From MESE01 sp036675035 (GTDB lineage: Bacteria > Pseudomonadota > Gammaproteobacteria > Burkholderiales > Burkholderiaceae_D), in contig JAKFFO010000016.1 of the NCBI GenBank assembly GCA_036675035.1, positions 1-56,820 of the forward strand: 56,820 nucleotides of DNA. Reading direction: 5' to 3'. The notes below the pieces were generated by a model. That model was not told the origin of the DNA. It ran no database searches and saw only the letters and a program-made list of their open reading frames with translations. The position numbers and the translations under genes were made by a program. Of the stretch, positions 35,955 through 45,450 are shown in pieces (position 1 is the stretch's first letter; each line of letters opens with the position of its first letter).

Positions 35955-38573
35955 ATGAGCGCCGCTTCCGGGCAGCCGCAACAGAATGACCGCACACTAC
36001 GCTACCTGGACCGTCTGGCTATAATGGGCGACATGAAGCAATCAATCCTGTCCCGGCTTTCGCTTCCAAGTCAACTCATCTTATTTCTTGCATGCACGAT
36101 GCCGCTGCTATGGGGATTCATCGCGTTCGATTTGAATCGCCTGCATCAATCGATTAGCACTAACAGCCGCATCCATACGCAGAATCTGGCACGCGCATTC
36201 GCCGAAGAAGTGAAATCGTCGGTCAACGCGGTGGATTACGCTTTGATCGATCTGCGCGACCAGTGGTTTAACAAGTCGGTGGACTTTGACGAACTTGTTC
36301 GCCGACGCCAAGGTCATCTCGAACACGATGTCGGATTCCAGGTGGCCATTCTTGATGCCAATGGCACATTGGTTTTTTCGAACGTCAATCCACAAGCGAA
36401 AGGGCAGAACTTCAGTGATCGAGAGCATTTTCAAGTGCATCGCGAACGTGCCGACGACGAGCTCTTCATTAGCCGGCCGTTACTCGGACGCGTATCCAAG
36501 CGCTGGACAATCCAGTTCACCCGGCCACTAAAAGATGCAGGCGGCCGCTTCGCTGGCGTAATCGTGCTCTCGGTGTCGCCTGACTATTTTTCGCGCTTCC
36601 ATCAGACAATCGATCTGGGACGCGATGGCACGATTGGATTGGCGCGCACTACAGGAGAGATACTGATCCGGTCCCCGGATCCGGAGTCGTCAATAGGCAA
36701 GTCGCTAGACGGAACTTTGCTGTACGCAAGCAGAGCCGCGGACAGCGGTGTGCTGGCTCGAGTCTCGGAATTTGATGGAATCAAACGCCTTTACGGCTGG
36801 CGCGTTCTTCCAAAAGGCGACCTTTTTGTATTCCTCGGCGAATCGCTGGACACGATCTTTGCCCCCTACCATCGACAGCGCCAGGCGTACCTGATAGGGG
36901 GCGCGGTAATCTCGTTTTTCATCGCGTTCATCGGTTACTTTTTCCTTGCCGGGCAAAGGAAGCGTCGGCAGCATGAACATGCGTTACAAGAGTCCGTAGT
37001 GCGGTTGGCTGCGGAGCAGCAACGAATAAAAGTCATCCTGGAAAACTCGCATGACGCATTCGTTGCAATTGACCCGAATGGCCGCATTACCGACTGGAAC
37101 AATAAAGCCGAGAGGATATTCGGCTGGAGTGCGTCGGAGGCGGTTGGAAAAGACCTCGGCGAATTGATCATTCCGGCTGAACAGCGCGCGATGCACAATG
37201 CCGGCTTTCGACGGTTCGTCGCGACAGGGACGTCTACCATTATCAATAATGTCATTGAGGTCGAAGCACTGGATCGACACGGCTGCCGTCTTCCTGTCGA
37301 GCTGGCCGTCGCCGGGTTCCGTGATGATAACGGATATACCGTCACCGCCTTTATCCGGGATATCACACCGCGCAAGGAGGCGGAGCGGCGGGAAGCGGAG
37401 CGCATGCAGACACTGGATGAAACACGCGCTGCACTCCAGCATGCACAAAAACTGGAGGCCGTCGGCAAGCTCACCGGCGGCGTCGCCCATGATTTCAATA
37501 ACGTGCTTCAAATCATCGGCGGCAATCTGCAGTTGATGCAAATGCAATCCGAGGGCAATAAAGAATTCGATATGCGCCTGGAAAGCATGCTAAGCGCGGT
37601 GGACCGTGGCGCAAAACTGTCATCGCATTTGCTTGCGTTCGCCCGGCGTCAACCGTTGCGGCCGCAAGTGATCAATTTGCGACGGATAGTGGAGGGCATG
37701 CACGAGCTGTTGCAGCAGGCGGTCGGTGAGTCGGTTCAAATCAAAAGAATCAGTCCGGACGGCCTTTGGAATACCGTCGTCGACGCCAGCCAGCTGGAAA
37801 ACGTAATTTTGAACCTGGCGCTTAACGCTCGCGATGCAATGGAAGGCCGGGGAACATTAACTATCGAGCTTGATAATGTGTGCATCGATCATCCATTGGT
37901 ATTGCGGCGTGCCGTCGTGCCGACAGGCGAATATGTGATGCTGGCGATCTCCGACACCGGAGTGGGCATGAGCGTGGAGGTCATGGAGCACGCATTCGAG
38001 CCGTTCTTTACAACCAAGCCGCACGGGCAAGGCACCGGTTTGGGTCTTAGCATGGCGTATGGCTTTGTCAATCAAAGTGACGGCCAAATCGATGTTGAAA
38101 GCAAGGTCGACGACGGCACCACGTTCAGAATCTATCTGCCTCGATCAACCGAGCCGGAAATAGACATCCCATTGGTTTCAAGTGATGCGCCGATCAGGGG
38201 ATGTGAGTCGATTCTGGTTGTGGAAGATGACCTCCATGTGGAAGCCACCGTTGTTGCAACGTTACGCGAACTGGGCTACCAGGTGCTGCGGGCCAATGAT
38301 GCCGACTCTGCGCTCGAGATAATAAAAAGTGGTGTACCCATCGATTTGCTGTTTACAGATATCGTCATGCCAGGCGCGTTGCGCGGGTCTGATCTGGCAA
38401 AGGAAGCCAAGCGGCTTGTTCCGGATTTGCCGGTGCTGTTTACCTCCGGGTATACGCAGAATGCGATCGAGCGCGGCGGCAAGCTTGATCCCGACATTCA
38501 TCTGTTGAGCAAGCCGTATCGACGCGAACAGCTGGCGCAAGCGATCGCGCATTTGCTCAGGAAGGCTAAATAG
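35955..38573 (+). CDS. CACHE-PAS hybrid sensor histidine kinase with C-terminal receiver
   Basis: An 872-residue protein from the ATG at 35955 (GAGGTG at 35945-35950); other in-frame starts are at 35919, 36024 and 36033. A transmembrane helix (about 35-50) leads to a double-CACHE-like periplasmic domain related to that of the product of 31280-33931. Then come a transmembrane helix and a PAS (about 350-470). HisKA has GGVAHDFNN (His512), and the ATPase has NLALNARDAM, DTGVGM and GTGLGLSMAYG. The receiver has VVEDD, Asp802 and LSKPYR. No partner response regulator is adjacent. Confidence 0.9.
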   Translation: MSAASGQPQQNDRTLRYLDRLAIMGDMKQSILSRLSLPSQLILFLACTMPLLWGFIAFDLNRLHQSISTNSRIHTQNLARAFAEEVKSSVNAVDYALIDLRDQWFNKSVDFDELVRRRQGHLEHDVGFQVAILDANGTLVFSNVNPQAKGQNFSDREHFQVHRERADDELFISRPLLGRVSKRWTIQFTRPLKDAGGRFAGVIVLSVSPDYFSRFHQTIDLGRDGTIGLARTTGEILIRSPDPESSIGKSLDGTLLYASRAADSGVLARVSEFDGIKRLYGWRVLPKGDLFVFLGESLDTIFAPYHRQRQAYLIGGAVISFFIAFIGYFFLAGQRKRRQHEHALQESVVRLAAEQQRIKVILENSHDAFVAIDPNGRITDWNNKAERIFGWSASEAVGKDLGELIIPAEQRAMHNAGFRRFVATGTSTIINNVIEVEALDRHGCRLPVELAVAGFRDDNGYTVTAFIRDITPRKEAERREAERMQTLDETRAALQHAQKLEAVGKLTGGVAHDFNNVLQIIGGNLQLMQMQSEGNKEFDMRLESMLSAVDRGAKLSSHLLAFARRQPLRPQVINLRRIVEGMHELLQQAVGESVQIKRISPDGLWNTVVDASQLENVILNLALNARDAMEGRGTLTIELDNVCIDHPLVLRRAVVPTGEYVMLAISDTGVGMSVEVMEHAFEPFFTTKPHGQGTGLGLSMAYGFVNQSDGQIDVESKVDDGTTFRIYLPRSTEPEIDIPLVSSDAPIRGCESILVVEDDLHVEATVVATLRELGYQVLRANDADSALEIIKSGVPIDLLFTDIVMPGALRGSDLAKEAKRLVPDLPVLFTSGYTQNAIERGGKLDPDIHLLSKPYRREQLAQAIAHLLRKAK

Positions 38574-38720
38574 CGGGTTATTCATGCGCATCGCTTTGAT
38601 CGGATGAACAGAACCTCAAAGAATCCAGCATGGCAGGAAAATTGAAGGCGACGTGATGTGCCTTCAATAATGCGTGCCACCTGGAATCATGCAAGGAGAT
38701 CTTTGGCGCAGGCGGGCGCT

Positions 38721-39149
38721 TCAGTTCCACTTGCCGTTGCGTCCGCCGAGGCTGTAACGGCCTGCTCCAAACAGCGCGACCGCAATCGCGCCCACCAGAA
38801 ACATCGCTTGCAATTCCAGGGCCCAGCCACCGGATTTTGTGATCGCAAGCAGGTCTCCGGTATGCACGAGCAGGACGGCGACAATCATATTGATCGCAAT
38901 GATCACTGCTGCCGGCCTGGTCCACAGTCCGATCAGCACCAATACAGGCGCCACAACTTCGCCGACGTACACAAGATAACCGAGCGCCGGCGGCAAACCC
39001 AAACTTCCGACCAGGCCGGTAATGAATCCCGCGCCGCCTATCAGCTTGGAGAAGCCGTGCGCCAGGAGCAGGAGGGCGAGGGTGCTGCGGAGAATGAGTT
39101 TTCCAAGGTCTTCGGAATCGGAAGTGAAATTGAATGTGTTCGATTGCAT
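38721..39149 (-). CDS. DoxX-family membrane protein
   Basis: A 142-residue protein from the ATG at 39149 (AAAGGAA upstream). It has four hydrophobic helices, with RSTLALLLLAHGFSKLIGG, LGYLVYVGEVVAPVLVLIGLWTRPAA and the C-terminal ELQAMFLVGAIAVALFGAGRYSL. This is the usual DoxX layout. It is the last gene of a minus-strand cluster with a DODA-type dioxygenase and an F420-type oxidoreductase. DoxX proteins are tied to redox stress, but the chemistry is unclear. Confidence 0.87.
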   Translation of the reverse strand: MQSNTFNFTSDSEDLGKLILRSTLALLLLAHGFSKLIGGAGFITGLVGSLGLPPALGYLVYVGEVVAPVLVLIGLWTRPAAVIIAINMIVAVLLVHTGDLLAITKSGGWALELQAMFLVGAIAVALFGAGRYSLGGRNGKWN

Positions 39150-39252
39150 ATTGATTCCTTTATAAAGAATTGGTAGGGTAAAAATAAATATGATGGCTTG
39201 CGACTCCGGCTGCGCTTCAAGTTCGTGCACTCGGGTTTGAGCGTATTGAGTT

Positions 39253-40047
39253 TCACCGCGCCGGTGTAAATGCGTAAACATCCATCGCCAACACACCGTA
39301 CTCATGGCTGGTGTGAAGCTGTTGCGCCTTCGGCGCGTCGCCGGCTGCGCCCAACGCAACAAACAACGGCAGCAAGTGCTCCTCGGATGGATGATTGCGT
39401 GTTGCCGATGGCGCCTGCCTGCGGTAGTCGAGCAATGCATCACGGTGATCGCTTTCCAGTTTGGCCTTCATCCACATACTGAAATCGCTGACCCAGTCAG
39501 GCACCTCCGCATCGATGGAATGGCCGCGGAACTCATACAGGTTATGCGTGAGCGAGCCGGACCCGATGATCAGTATGCCGTCATCGCGCAGCTGGCTCAG
39601 CGCCTTGCCCATACGCTCATGCTCTGCGGTAGAGGCGCCGCGCACCAGCGATATCTGCACCACAGGAATGTCGGCTTCCGGATACATCAGAGAAAGCGGC
39701 ACCCAGGCGCCGTGATCGAGACCGCGGTCAGGATTGCGCTTGACTGCGAAACCGGCACTCTCAAGAATCTCTGCTGCGCGTGCGCCGATGTCCGGGGCAC
39801 CCTGCGCCGGATATCGAATCTTGAACAATGCCGGCGGAAAGCCGCCGAAGTCGTGGATCGTTTCAGGTTGCGGTGCCAGGCTTACCGCCGGACCGTCCGA
39901 CGATTCCCAGTGTGCCGATACCACGACGATCGCCTTTGGACGCGGCAACAGCTTGCCCAGGCCTTGCAGAAAGCGGCGAGCAGGGCTGTCGTCGATCGCC
40001 AGCATCGGCGATCCGTGGGAAATGAATAAAGTCGGTAAACAGTTCAC
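39253..40047 (-). CDS. ygiD: 4,5-DOPA-extradiol-dioxygenase-like protein (YgiD/DODA family)
   Basis: A 264-residue protein of the LigB-type superfamily. LFISHGSPM, VSAHWES, DHGAWVPLSLMYP and TSHEYGVLAMD give the conserved His ligands of the metal centre. Bacterial YgiD can open the ring of catechols such as DOPA, though its natural substrate is uncertain. It sits 103 bp upstream of the doxX gene and 84 bp downstream of the NADP oxidoreductase gene, all on one strand. Confidence 0.88.
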   Translation of the reverse strand: MNCLPTLFISHGSPMLAIDDSPARRFLQGLGKLLPRPKAIVVVSAHWESSDGPAVSLAPQPETIHDFGGFPPALFKIRYPAQGAPDIGARAAEILESAGFAVKRNPDRGLDHGAWVPLSLMYPEADIPVVQISLVRGASTAEHERMGKALSQLRDDGILIIGSGSLTHNLYEFRGHSIDAEVPDWVSDFSMWMKAKLESDHRDALLDYRRQAPSATRNHPSEEHLLPLFVALGAAGDAPKAQQLHTSHEYGVLAMDVYAFTPAR

Positions 40048-40131
40048 GACATTTCTCCTTCATGATTGCAAGAGCAGGGCGTTGCGACCCATCGGTTCAG
40101 GCGCACGTCATTGCGCTTGAACCGGCAGTGC

Positions 40132-40761
40132 TTACGCGTTGGTGATCCAGGTTGGCGCAATCGCGGTGCCAAGCCCTGCGCCGTATCCGAAATAAATGTT
40201 CAGGCCGGCCAACGGCTCCAGGTAGCGCGCGTTTTTCAGATTACCGGCGTCGACCGGCTTGAAGCCGATGCTTTCAATCAGCACCTTGACGGTTTGCCGG
40301 GCGCGCTCACTATCGGTTGCGTAAAATACCGGCACCTGGCTGCCATTTATCTCCGGCCCGTCGGCCAACACTTGCGCAAACACCGTATTGAATCCCTTGA
40401 CGACTTCGGCGCCCGGGATCGCCCGAGCAATCTCTTCGGCTGCAGAAGTCGCATGGCCGATCTTCAACCCGGAGTAATCCGGGGTGAGCGGATTGGTGAT
40501 GTCGATCACCACTTTGCCGGTCAAGTCGCCCAGCGATTTCAAGGCCGGCACGGCGTCGGCATAACCGGTCGCCACGATCACGACATCGGAATCGCCCAAA
40601 GCCTGATCGGCAGCCGCAGCCGTCACGCTGGGATTGCCGTTCGCCAGCGCTAGCGCTTTGTCTAAATTACGTGCGGTGACACGGATTGCATGACCCGCCT
40701 TGGACAACTGCTTGACCAAGCCGGCACTCATGTTGCCCGCACCTGCTATTGTGATTTTCAT
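40132..40761 (-). CDS. NADPH-dependent F420-reductase-type oxidoreductase
   Basis: A 209-residue protein from the ATG at 40761 (GAGGAA upstream). The N-terminal Rossmann motif GAGNMSAGL is followed by a VIDITNPLT block and KGFNTVFAQ, as in the F420-dependent NADP reductase family. Most bacteria with this gene lack F420, so it probably uses NAD(P)H with another partner. It is the first gene of the cluster and is divergent from a LysR regulator, with 120 bp between. Confidence 0.86.
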   Translation of the reverse strand: MKITIAGAGNMSAGLVKQLSKAGHAIRVTARNLDKALALANGNPSVTAAAADQALGDSDVVIVATGYADAVPALKSLGDLTGKVVIDITNPLTPDYSGLKIGHATSAAEEIARAIPGAEVVKGFNTVFAQVLADGPEINGSQVPVFYATDSERARQTVKVLIESIGFKPVDAGNLKNARYLEPLAGLNIYFGYGAGLGTAIAPTWITNA

Positions 40762-40881
40762 AATGTGTTCCTCGAATGGTTGATTGGGGCCACTGCCGCA
40801 AGCCCATGACGTCACTTTATATGTATTGATTTGTGAGATAAATATGACTTACCATGACATTTTGTATTGAAAAGTGAAACA

Positions 40882-41781
40882 ATGGACAAGCTCCGGGAGA
40901 TGCAGTCTTTTGCCGCGGTGGTCAGCGCCGGCAGTTTTGTTGCCGCCGCCGACGCACTCGACACATCCAAGGCGGCCGTGTCGCGCCATGTCGCCGAGCT
41001 CGAGGAACGCCTGGGAGTGCGGCTGCTGAACCGGACCACGCGCAAGCTTTCCCTCACGGACGATGGCCAGACTTTTCTGGATCACTGCACCGAAATACTG
41101 GCTGCAGTCGAGGAAGCTGAATCGGACCTGAGTTCGCGCAGCGCCGAGCCGAGCGGGCTGTTGCGGATCAGCGTGCCCGTTACATTTGGAATACTGCATC
41201 TGGCGCCGCTGTGGGGTGTTTTCCTGTCGATGCATCCAAAGATCACACTGGATGTGGCGCTGGCCGACCGTACCGTTGATCTGGTCGAAGACGGATTTGA
41301 TCTTGCCGTGCGTATTTCAAGCTCGCAGCACCCGAACCTGATCGGGCGAAAGCTGGCATCGACGCGTATGGTGCTGTGTGCGTCGCCGGCATATCTCAAG
41401 CGACGCGGCACGCCAAAGCGGCCGGAAGATCTGGCTGGTCACGACATCATCTCGTATACTTATTGGTCGTCCCGGGACGAATGGGCATTCGATGGTCCGG
41501 ATGGAAGCGTGGTTGTGAAGACCAAGCCGCGCTTCCATGCAAATAGCGGCGACACGTGCCGCGCCGCCGCGCTACAGCATCAGGGCATTATCTTGCAGCC
41601 GAGCTTTTTGGTCGACGCGGATTTGCGGTCCGGGCATCTAATCGAATTGGTGCCAGACTGGAAATCAACCGAACTCGGGATCTATGCGTTATATCCGTCC
41701 CGAAAACAGCTACCGTTAAAATTGAGGCACCTGATCGATTTTCTGGCCGATGCGTTTCGAACACCGAGCTGGAGCAAATAG
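40882..41781 (+). CDS. LysR-family transcriptional regulator
   Basis: A 299-residue protein from the ATG at 40882; a TTG at 40867 is possible. The helix-turn-helix is residues ~5-60 (MQSFAAVVSAGSFVAAAD, SKAAVSRHVAELE, LGVRLLNRTTRKLSLT). The substrate-binding domain follows (LRISVPVTFG, GFDLAVRI, GRKLASTRMVLCASP). It is divergent from the oxidoreductase-DODA-DoxX cluster and is its likely regulator, as is usual for this family. The inducer is unknown. Confidence 0.9.
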   Translation: MDKLREMQSFAAVVSAGSFVAAADALDTSKAAVSRHVAELEERLGVRLLNRTTRKLSLTDDGQTFLDHCTEILAAVEEAESDLSSRSAEPSGLLRISVPVTFGILHLAPLWGVFLSMHPKITLDVALADRTVDLVEDGFDLAVRISSSQHPNLIGRKLASTRMVLCASPAYLKRRGTPKRPEDLAGHDIISYTYWSSRDEWAFDGPDGSVVVKTKPRFHANSGDTCRAAALQHQGIILQPSFLVDADLRSGHLIELVPDWKSTELGIYALYPSRKQLPLKLRHLIDFLADAFRTPSWSK

Positions 41782-41867
41782 ATGCTGGCGCGAGGTGCAG
41801 ACAATGCAGTGGATGTCCGCCCTGGATCAATTGAGATGCCCACATATGATTTGTAAGCTCCTGCCAG

Positions 41868-42026
41868 TTTACTTGGTGCGACGCATAATTTATATTATGT
41901 CAAATTAAATTCGAACATTACTCAATGCATTGTGAGCACTTGTATCCCCGGCATTCAGACCGGCAGCACGCTAGAAAATCCAGTGTCACTCTCTTGTCAA
42001 TCCTGCCATGAGCAGGGATTTTTTTT
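41868..42026 (+). ncRNA. Candidate small RNA with its own promoter and terminator
   Basis: A sigma70-like promoter has TTTACT (41868-41873), a 17-bp spacer and TATATT (41891-41896). About 125 bp follow with no coding frame. The stretch ends in a stem of TCCTGC and GCAGGGA around 42001-42016, with a run of eight T (42019-42026). The LysR gene ends 87 bp before the promoter, and the next gene is convergent, so the terminator fits neither well. The RNA itself is an inference. Confidence 0.5.
41999..42026 (+). terminator. Rho-independent terminator
   Basis: AATCCTGC and GCAGGGATT pair with one bulge around a five-base loop, followed by T8. It lies 218 bp after the LysR stop, and ends 30 bp from the end of the convergent cyclase gene. 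Confidence 0.8.
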
Positions 42027-42056
42027 GACATTGAATCCTCCGATAATACCGCCGCT

Positions 42057-43484
42057 TCATGACGTACCGTCCAAAGCCGGCAATTCCACCTGAGCAGCGT
42101 TACCAGGCCCGTTCTTTTCAATGTCGATCGGCCTTTGATTAGCACTGCTTTTCGCAACATACATGGCCTTGTCGGCGTGCTTGATCAGTTCTTGCTCGTC
42201 ATCGCCATGCTCGGGAGAGTGTGCGATGCCGATGCTTGGCAAGATGGTCAGGGTGTGCCCGTCCAACGTGAATGGGTTATTCAGGGCGTTGCGGATTTTT
42301 TCCGCCACCATCACGGCTTGTTCCGGCAATTGCACGTGCTGGAGCAGCACCACAAATTCGTCTCCGCCTACACGTGCAACCGTATCCGATTCGCGCACGC
42401 ACTGCTTCAGACGTAAGGCAACCTCTTTCAGCAACAAGTCTCCGATGTGATGACCGAGAGTGTCGTTGACCTGTTTGAATTTGTCCAGATCCAGATATAG
42501 CAACGACAATCGCGCTTGCTCTCGCCTTGCCGTTGATAATGCGACTTTCAAACGATCGTACAGGAATCCGCGATTGGGAAGCGTGGTCAGTTGATCATAC
42601 TGCGCCATCTGCTGCAATCGGATTTGCATTTGCTGACGCTCGATGGCGGTGGCGATTTGAGTCGACACGAACTGCAGCAGTGCCAGATCCTTTTCGCTGT
42701 AGCAAACGCCACCCGGATAGCTTTTGACCACCAGCACACCGATCGTGTCTTTGTGCGATCTGAGGGGGACACCCAACCAGCAAAGCGGATGCGTGCTGAC
42801 GGATACTTGCGGCGCCTCCAGGTGAGCCGCTACCGTATCCGGGGTCAGCAGAAGCGGCCGTCCGGTAAGGAGAGGCTCTGAGTAGAGCGTACCGGCCGGT
42901 TTGGAGGATTCGGGTGCCTGCTCGTACTCATCCACAAAATAGGGAAAACTCAGTTGATCCGCTTCCTTGTCATACAGCGCAATGGAAAAATTATCTGCTG
43001 GCAGTAAGGTGCCGACGATGTGATGAATGCGTTGAAACAGCGCGAGCAGATCGTCGGCAGCGTGCGCGGCTTCGGAAATGGAATAGAGCACCGCCTGCAT
43101 CGATTCAGCGTGTTTACGCTCGGTGATGTCACGCGCGACCCCGATCCTCAATTGGTCCGCCGGCGACCAGCGCGCCGACCACATAATGTGGACGACTTGC
43201 CCGTCCTTGCGGATATAGCGATTCTCGAAATTCAGTTGAAGTTGGCCGGACATGATCTCTTGTACCGACTGCCGGGTCGGGTCCCGATCTTCGGGCACCA
43301 TCATGTCGAACATGCACTTGCCGATCATTTCCTGCGGCGTGTACCCGAAAATGCGCTCGCATGCAGCACTGGCAAAGACCACGCGAGCGTCGGCATCGAC
43401 AGCGAAGACAGCATCCACCATGAGTTCAATGAAGCTGGCAAGTTGCGTGGGGGATCTAATTTCCATGGGGAAATTATAATGCAT
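42057..43484 (-). CDS. PAS-GAF-GGDEF diguanylate cyclase
   Basis: A 475-residue cytoplasmic protein. The PAS covers about residues 15-130 (VDADARVVFAS, RDITERKHAE), and the GAF about 145-295 (LPADNFSIALYD, GVPLRSHKDTIGVLVV). The GGDEF domain (about 305-460) has RVGGDEF and a RESD I-site five residues before it. There is no EAL domain. It should make c-di-GMP in answer to an intracellular signal. The start is either 43484 or 43466 (MEIRSP); neither has a clear ribosome-binding site. Confidence 0.9.
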   Translation of the reverse strand: MHYNFPMEIRSPTQLASFIELMVDAVFAVDADARVVFASAACERIFGYTPQEMIGKCMFDMMVPEDRDPTRQSVQEIMSGQLQLNFENRYIRKDGQVVHIMWSARWSPADQLRIGVARDITERKHAESMQAVLYSISEAAHAADDLLALFQRIHHIVGTLLPADNFSIALYDKEADQLSFPYFVDEYEQAPESSKPAGTLYSEPLLTGRPLLLTPDTVAAHLEAPQVSVSTHPLCWLGVPLRSHKDTIGVLVVKSYPGGVCYSEKDLALLQFVSTQIATAIERQQMQIRLQQMAQYDQLTTLPNRGFLYDRLKVALSTARREQARLSLLYLDLDKFKQVNDTLGHHIGDLLLKEVALRLKQCVRESDTVARVGGDEFVVLLQHVQLPEQAVMVAEKIRNALNNPFTLDGHTLTILPSIGIAHSPEHGDDEQELIKHADKAMYVAKSSANQRPIDIEKNGPGNAAQVELPALDGTS

Positions 43485-43847
43485 TGCAAAGCATGCAAAC
43501 CGGCTTTTTCACCGCGCAATGAATCTGCGGCACTTTCAGTTCGGTATTGCAGAATTGAGCCTGCCTCCGCCCTGGAGACACGCTGATGGGAACCGGCATA
43601 AACAGCACCGGTGCAGCGAATTGTTGCTGAATCCTTGCCGGATCGCTTCTTGGCCAGAAAGCGCTGAATGAAGCCTTGCGTTCATCGCACTTGCGCGTGT
43701 GTTCGTTACATCAAAACGCATCGGCCGTGATCGGTATGCTAAAGATATCCTTGCATCTCGTCACGCGCATTGTTGCGCCGGAAGCGCTCCTGAAAGCAAT
43801 ATTCGGTTGATCGCGATCGGGTCTAAGCAGACCTTATTCATTCCCGC
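43485..43847. other. Gene-free region between the cyclase and the PAS-protein gene
   Basis: These 363 bp have no convincing frame. A 61-residue minus-strand frame (43536-43721) is compositionally unnatural. It probably holds the promoter of the cyclase gene. Confidence 0.5.
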
Positions 43848-44282
43848 TCATGCGTGAGCCGGTTTCTGATTTTTTTCGGCCAGCTTCTGCTGTGTCACGT
43901 CGCGTGCGATCGCGACTGAACCGATCACTTCACCAGCTTCGTTTTTCACGATCGCAAAGCTCATGTCGACGTAGATGGCATGACCATTCTTGTGCAGGGA
44001 GCGTGTAACCATAGATCGCCTGCCATGAACTGTGGCGCCTTCGCTCACAGCGCGGCGGAAGCCACTCCAGTGCGCGTTGCGCAATCGTTCCGGAATGATG
44101 AGATCAAGACTCTGACCGACGGATTCGGATTGCGAATAGCCGAATACCGCTTCCGCTCCGGGGTTCCAGATTTGAATGACGCCTTCCGTATCCGCAAAAA
44201 TAAGCGCTTCGGATACGCAATTTACGATGTCGCGGCAAACTGCTTCGGAACTGGAACTGTGATCCTGAATCATTGCATGCAT
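43848..44282 (-). CDS. Single PAS-domain protein
   Basis: A 144-residue protein that is almost entirely one PAS fold: IFADTEGVIQIWNPGAEAVFGYSQSE, then HKNGHAIYVDMSFAIV and GSVAIARDVTQQK. No output domain is attached. It lies 76 bp downstream of the ferredoxin-reductase-type gene on the same strand, so it may be co-transcribed. The cofactor (haem, flavin or none) cannot be told. It may be a stand-alone sensor for a partner protein. Confidence 0.85.
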   Translation of the reverse strand: MHAMIQDHSSSSEAVCRDIVNCVSEALIFADTEGVIQIWNPGAEAVFGYSQSESVGQSLDLIIPERLRNAHWSGFRRAVSEGATVHGRRSMVTRSLHKNGHAIYVDMSFAIVKNEAGEVIGSVAIARDVTQQKLAEKNQKPAHA

Positions 44283-44358
44283 CCTAAAGAGCTGCGGTTG
44301 TAAATATCAGCCTGCAGCGCCGGCGTCACTTGAAGTCGCCGGAAAATCGCCTTCGCAT

Positions 44359-45078
44359 TCAATAGCCGTAAAAATCTTCGCTGCGAACATCATCGTCATC
44401 AACGTCGATACGATGCAATGTTTCCCTCATCGCCTCTACCATGCGCGGTGGCCCAACCAGATAATAAATTGGATTTTCAAGGTCCGCATTGACGCTTTTA
44501 ATCAACGCATCGTCGATTGACCCGATTGGTCCATTCCAATGACTATCGGAGCGGCTTTCCTCGGTCATTGTTGCGACCAGCTTGAAATTCTTGTACGTGG
44601 TTTCCAACTCCTGAAGTTCTTCGAGAAATGCCGCATGCTGAGGTCGCCGATTTGAATACAGCAATACCAAGCGGTACGGAAGTTGATCTTTATCGGTTTG
44701 CCGCAAAATACTCATGAAAGGCGTGATGCCGATACCGCCAGCTATGAAGATCGCAGGCCGTGTTCGATTGTTATGCAACGTAAGCGATCCGAACGGACCT
44801 TCTATTCTTGCGGCTGCGCCGATGGCGAGATGCCTAAGCACACGCTTGTAGCCGCTATCTCGCATTCGTGTGGCAACGATCAATTCATTCTGGAACGGCG
44901 CACTGACTACGGAGAATGTATGACGGTCGGTTTCAGAATTGAGGCTTGGGTCGGTAAGGATCAGGTCGATCGCCTGGCCTGGCTTGAAATTGAAATCATC
45001 CGGCTTTGTAAAATGAAATGCCATCGTTCCGTACGCAACTTCCTCACTGTGTTCGAGCTTGACATTACAGGTATTCAT
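44359..45078 (-). CDS. Ferredoxin-NADP reductase-like flavoprotein
   Basis: A 239-residue protein from the ATG at 45078, where AAAGGA is well spaced; the frame reaches 45105. The FAD-binding motif RHTFSVVSAP is followed by GGIGITPFMS, which binds pyridine nucleotide, and YYLVGPPRMVEAM. It has no 2Fe-2S domain. It should move electrons between NAD(P)H and an unknown acceptor. It is the first gene of a possible pair with the PAS protein. Confidence 0.88.
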   Translation of the reverse strand: MNTCNVKLEHSEEVAYGTMAFHFTKPDDFNFKPGQAIDLILTDPSLNSETDRHTFSVVSAPFQNELIVATRMRDSGYKRVLRHLAIGAAARIEGPFGSLTLHNNRTRPAIFIAGGIGITPFMSILRQTDKDQLPYRLVLLYSNRRPQHAAFLEELQELETTYKNFKLVATMTEESRSDSHWNGPIGSIDDALIKSVNADLENPIYYLVGPPRMVEAMRETLHRIDVDDDDVRSEDFYGY

Positions 45079-45186
45079 TTCGAGATCCTTTGCAAGCAAC
45101 CGCATCCAGCCGACTATTGGCTAAGGCCGGCCGTATTTTCGCGGCGCCCTTGATTCCTGCCGATCGCATTGTTTTGCCATTAATTT

Positions 45187-45450
45187 TTACGGCCGTGTCG
45201 TATTAGATGAAGCGGAAGCGCGCCGCGTTCCGGCAACAGGCAAATGGCGCAAAGACGCCGTCGTATTGCACCCATATAGCGCCAGTTCCACGATGGTTTT
45301 GGGACGTGGTTTGGGAACGCCGTTCTCGTCGAGTACTGCCGAACCACCGATTACACAAAATGATTCATGCGCCCTTTCGGGCGCTGCAGCCACGCGATGC
45401 ATCACATACCAAAAGTCGTACCGGCAAGCTAATCGATCATCGGCCACCAT
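45187..45450 (-). CDS. Small hypothetical protein
   Basis: An 87-residue frame. The middle stretch (VMHRVAAAPERAHESFCVIGG, PKPRPKTIVELALYGC) has natural composition and looks like a folded protein, while the tail is Arg/Thr-rich. It overlaps the upstream small gene by 22 bp in another frame, so translational coupling is possible. The start may be internal, at the Met of VMHRV. The family is not recognised, and the gene is not certain. Confidence 0.4.
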   Translation of the reverse strand: MVADDRLACRYDFWYVMHRVAAAPERAHESFCVIGGSAVLDENGVPKPRPKTIVELALYGCNTTASLRHLPVAGTRRASASSNTTRP

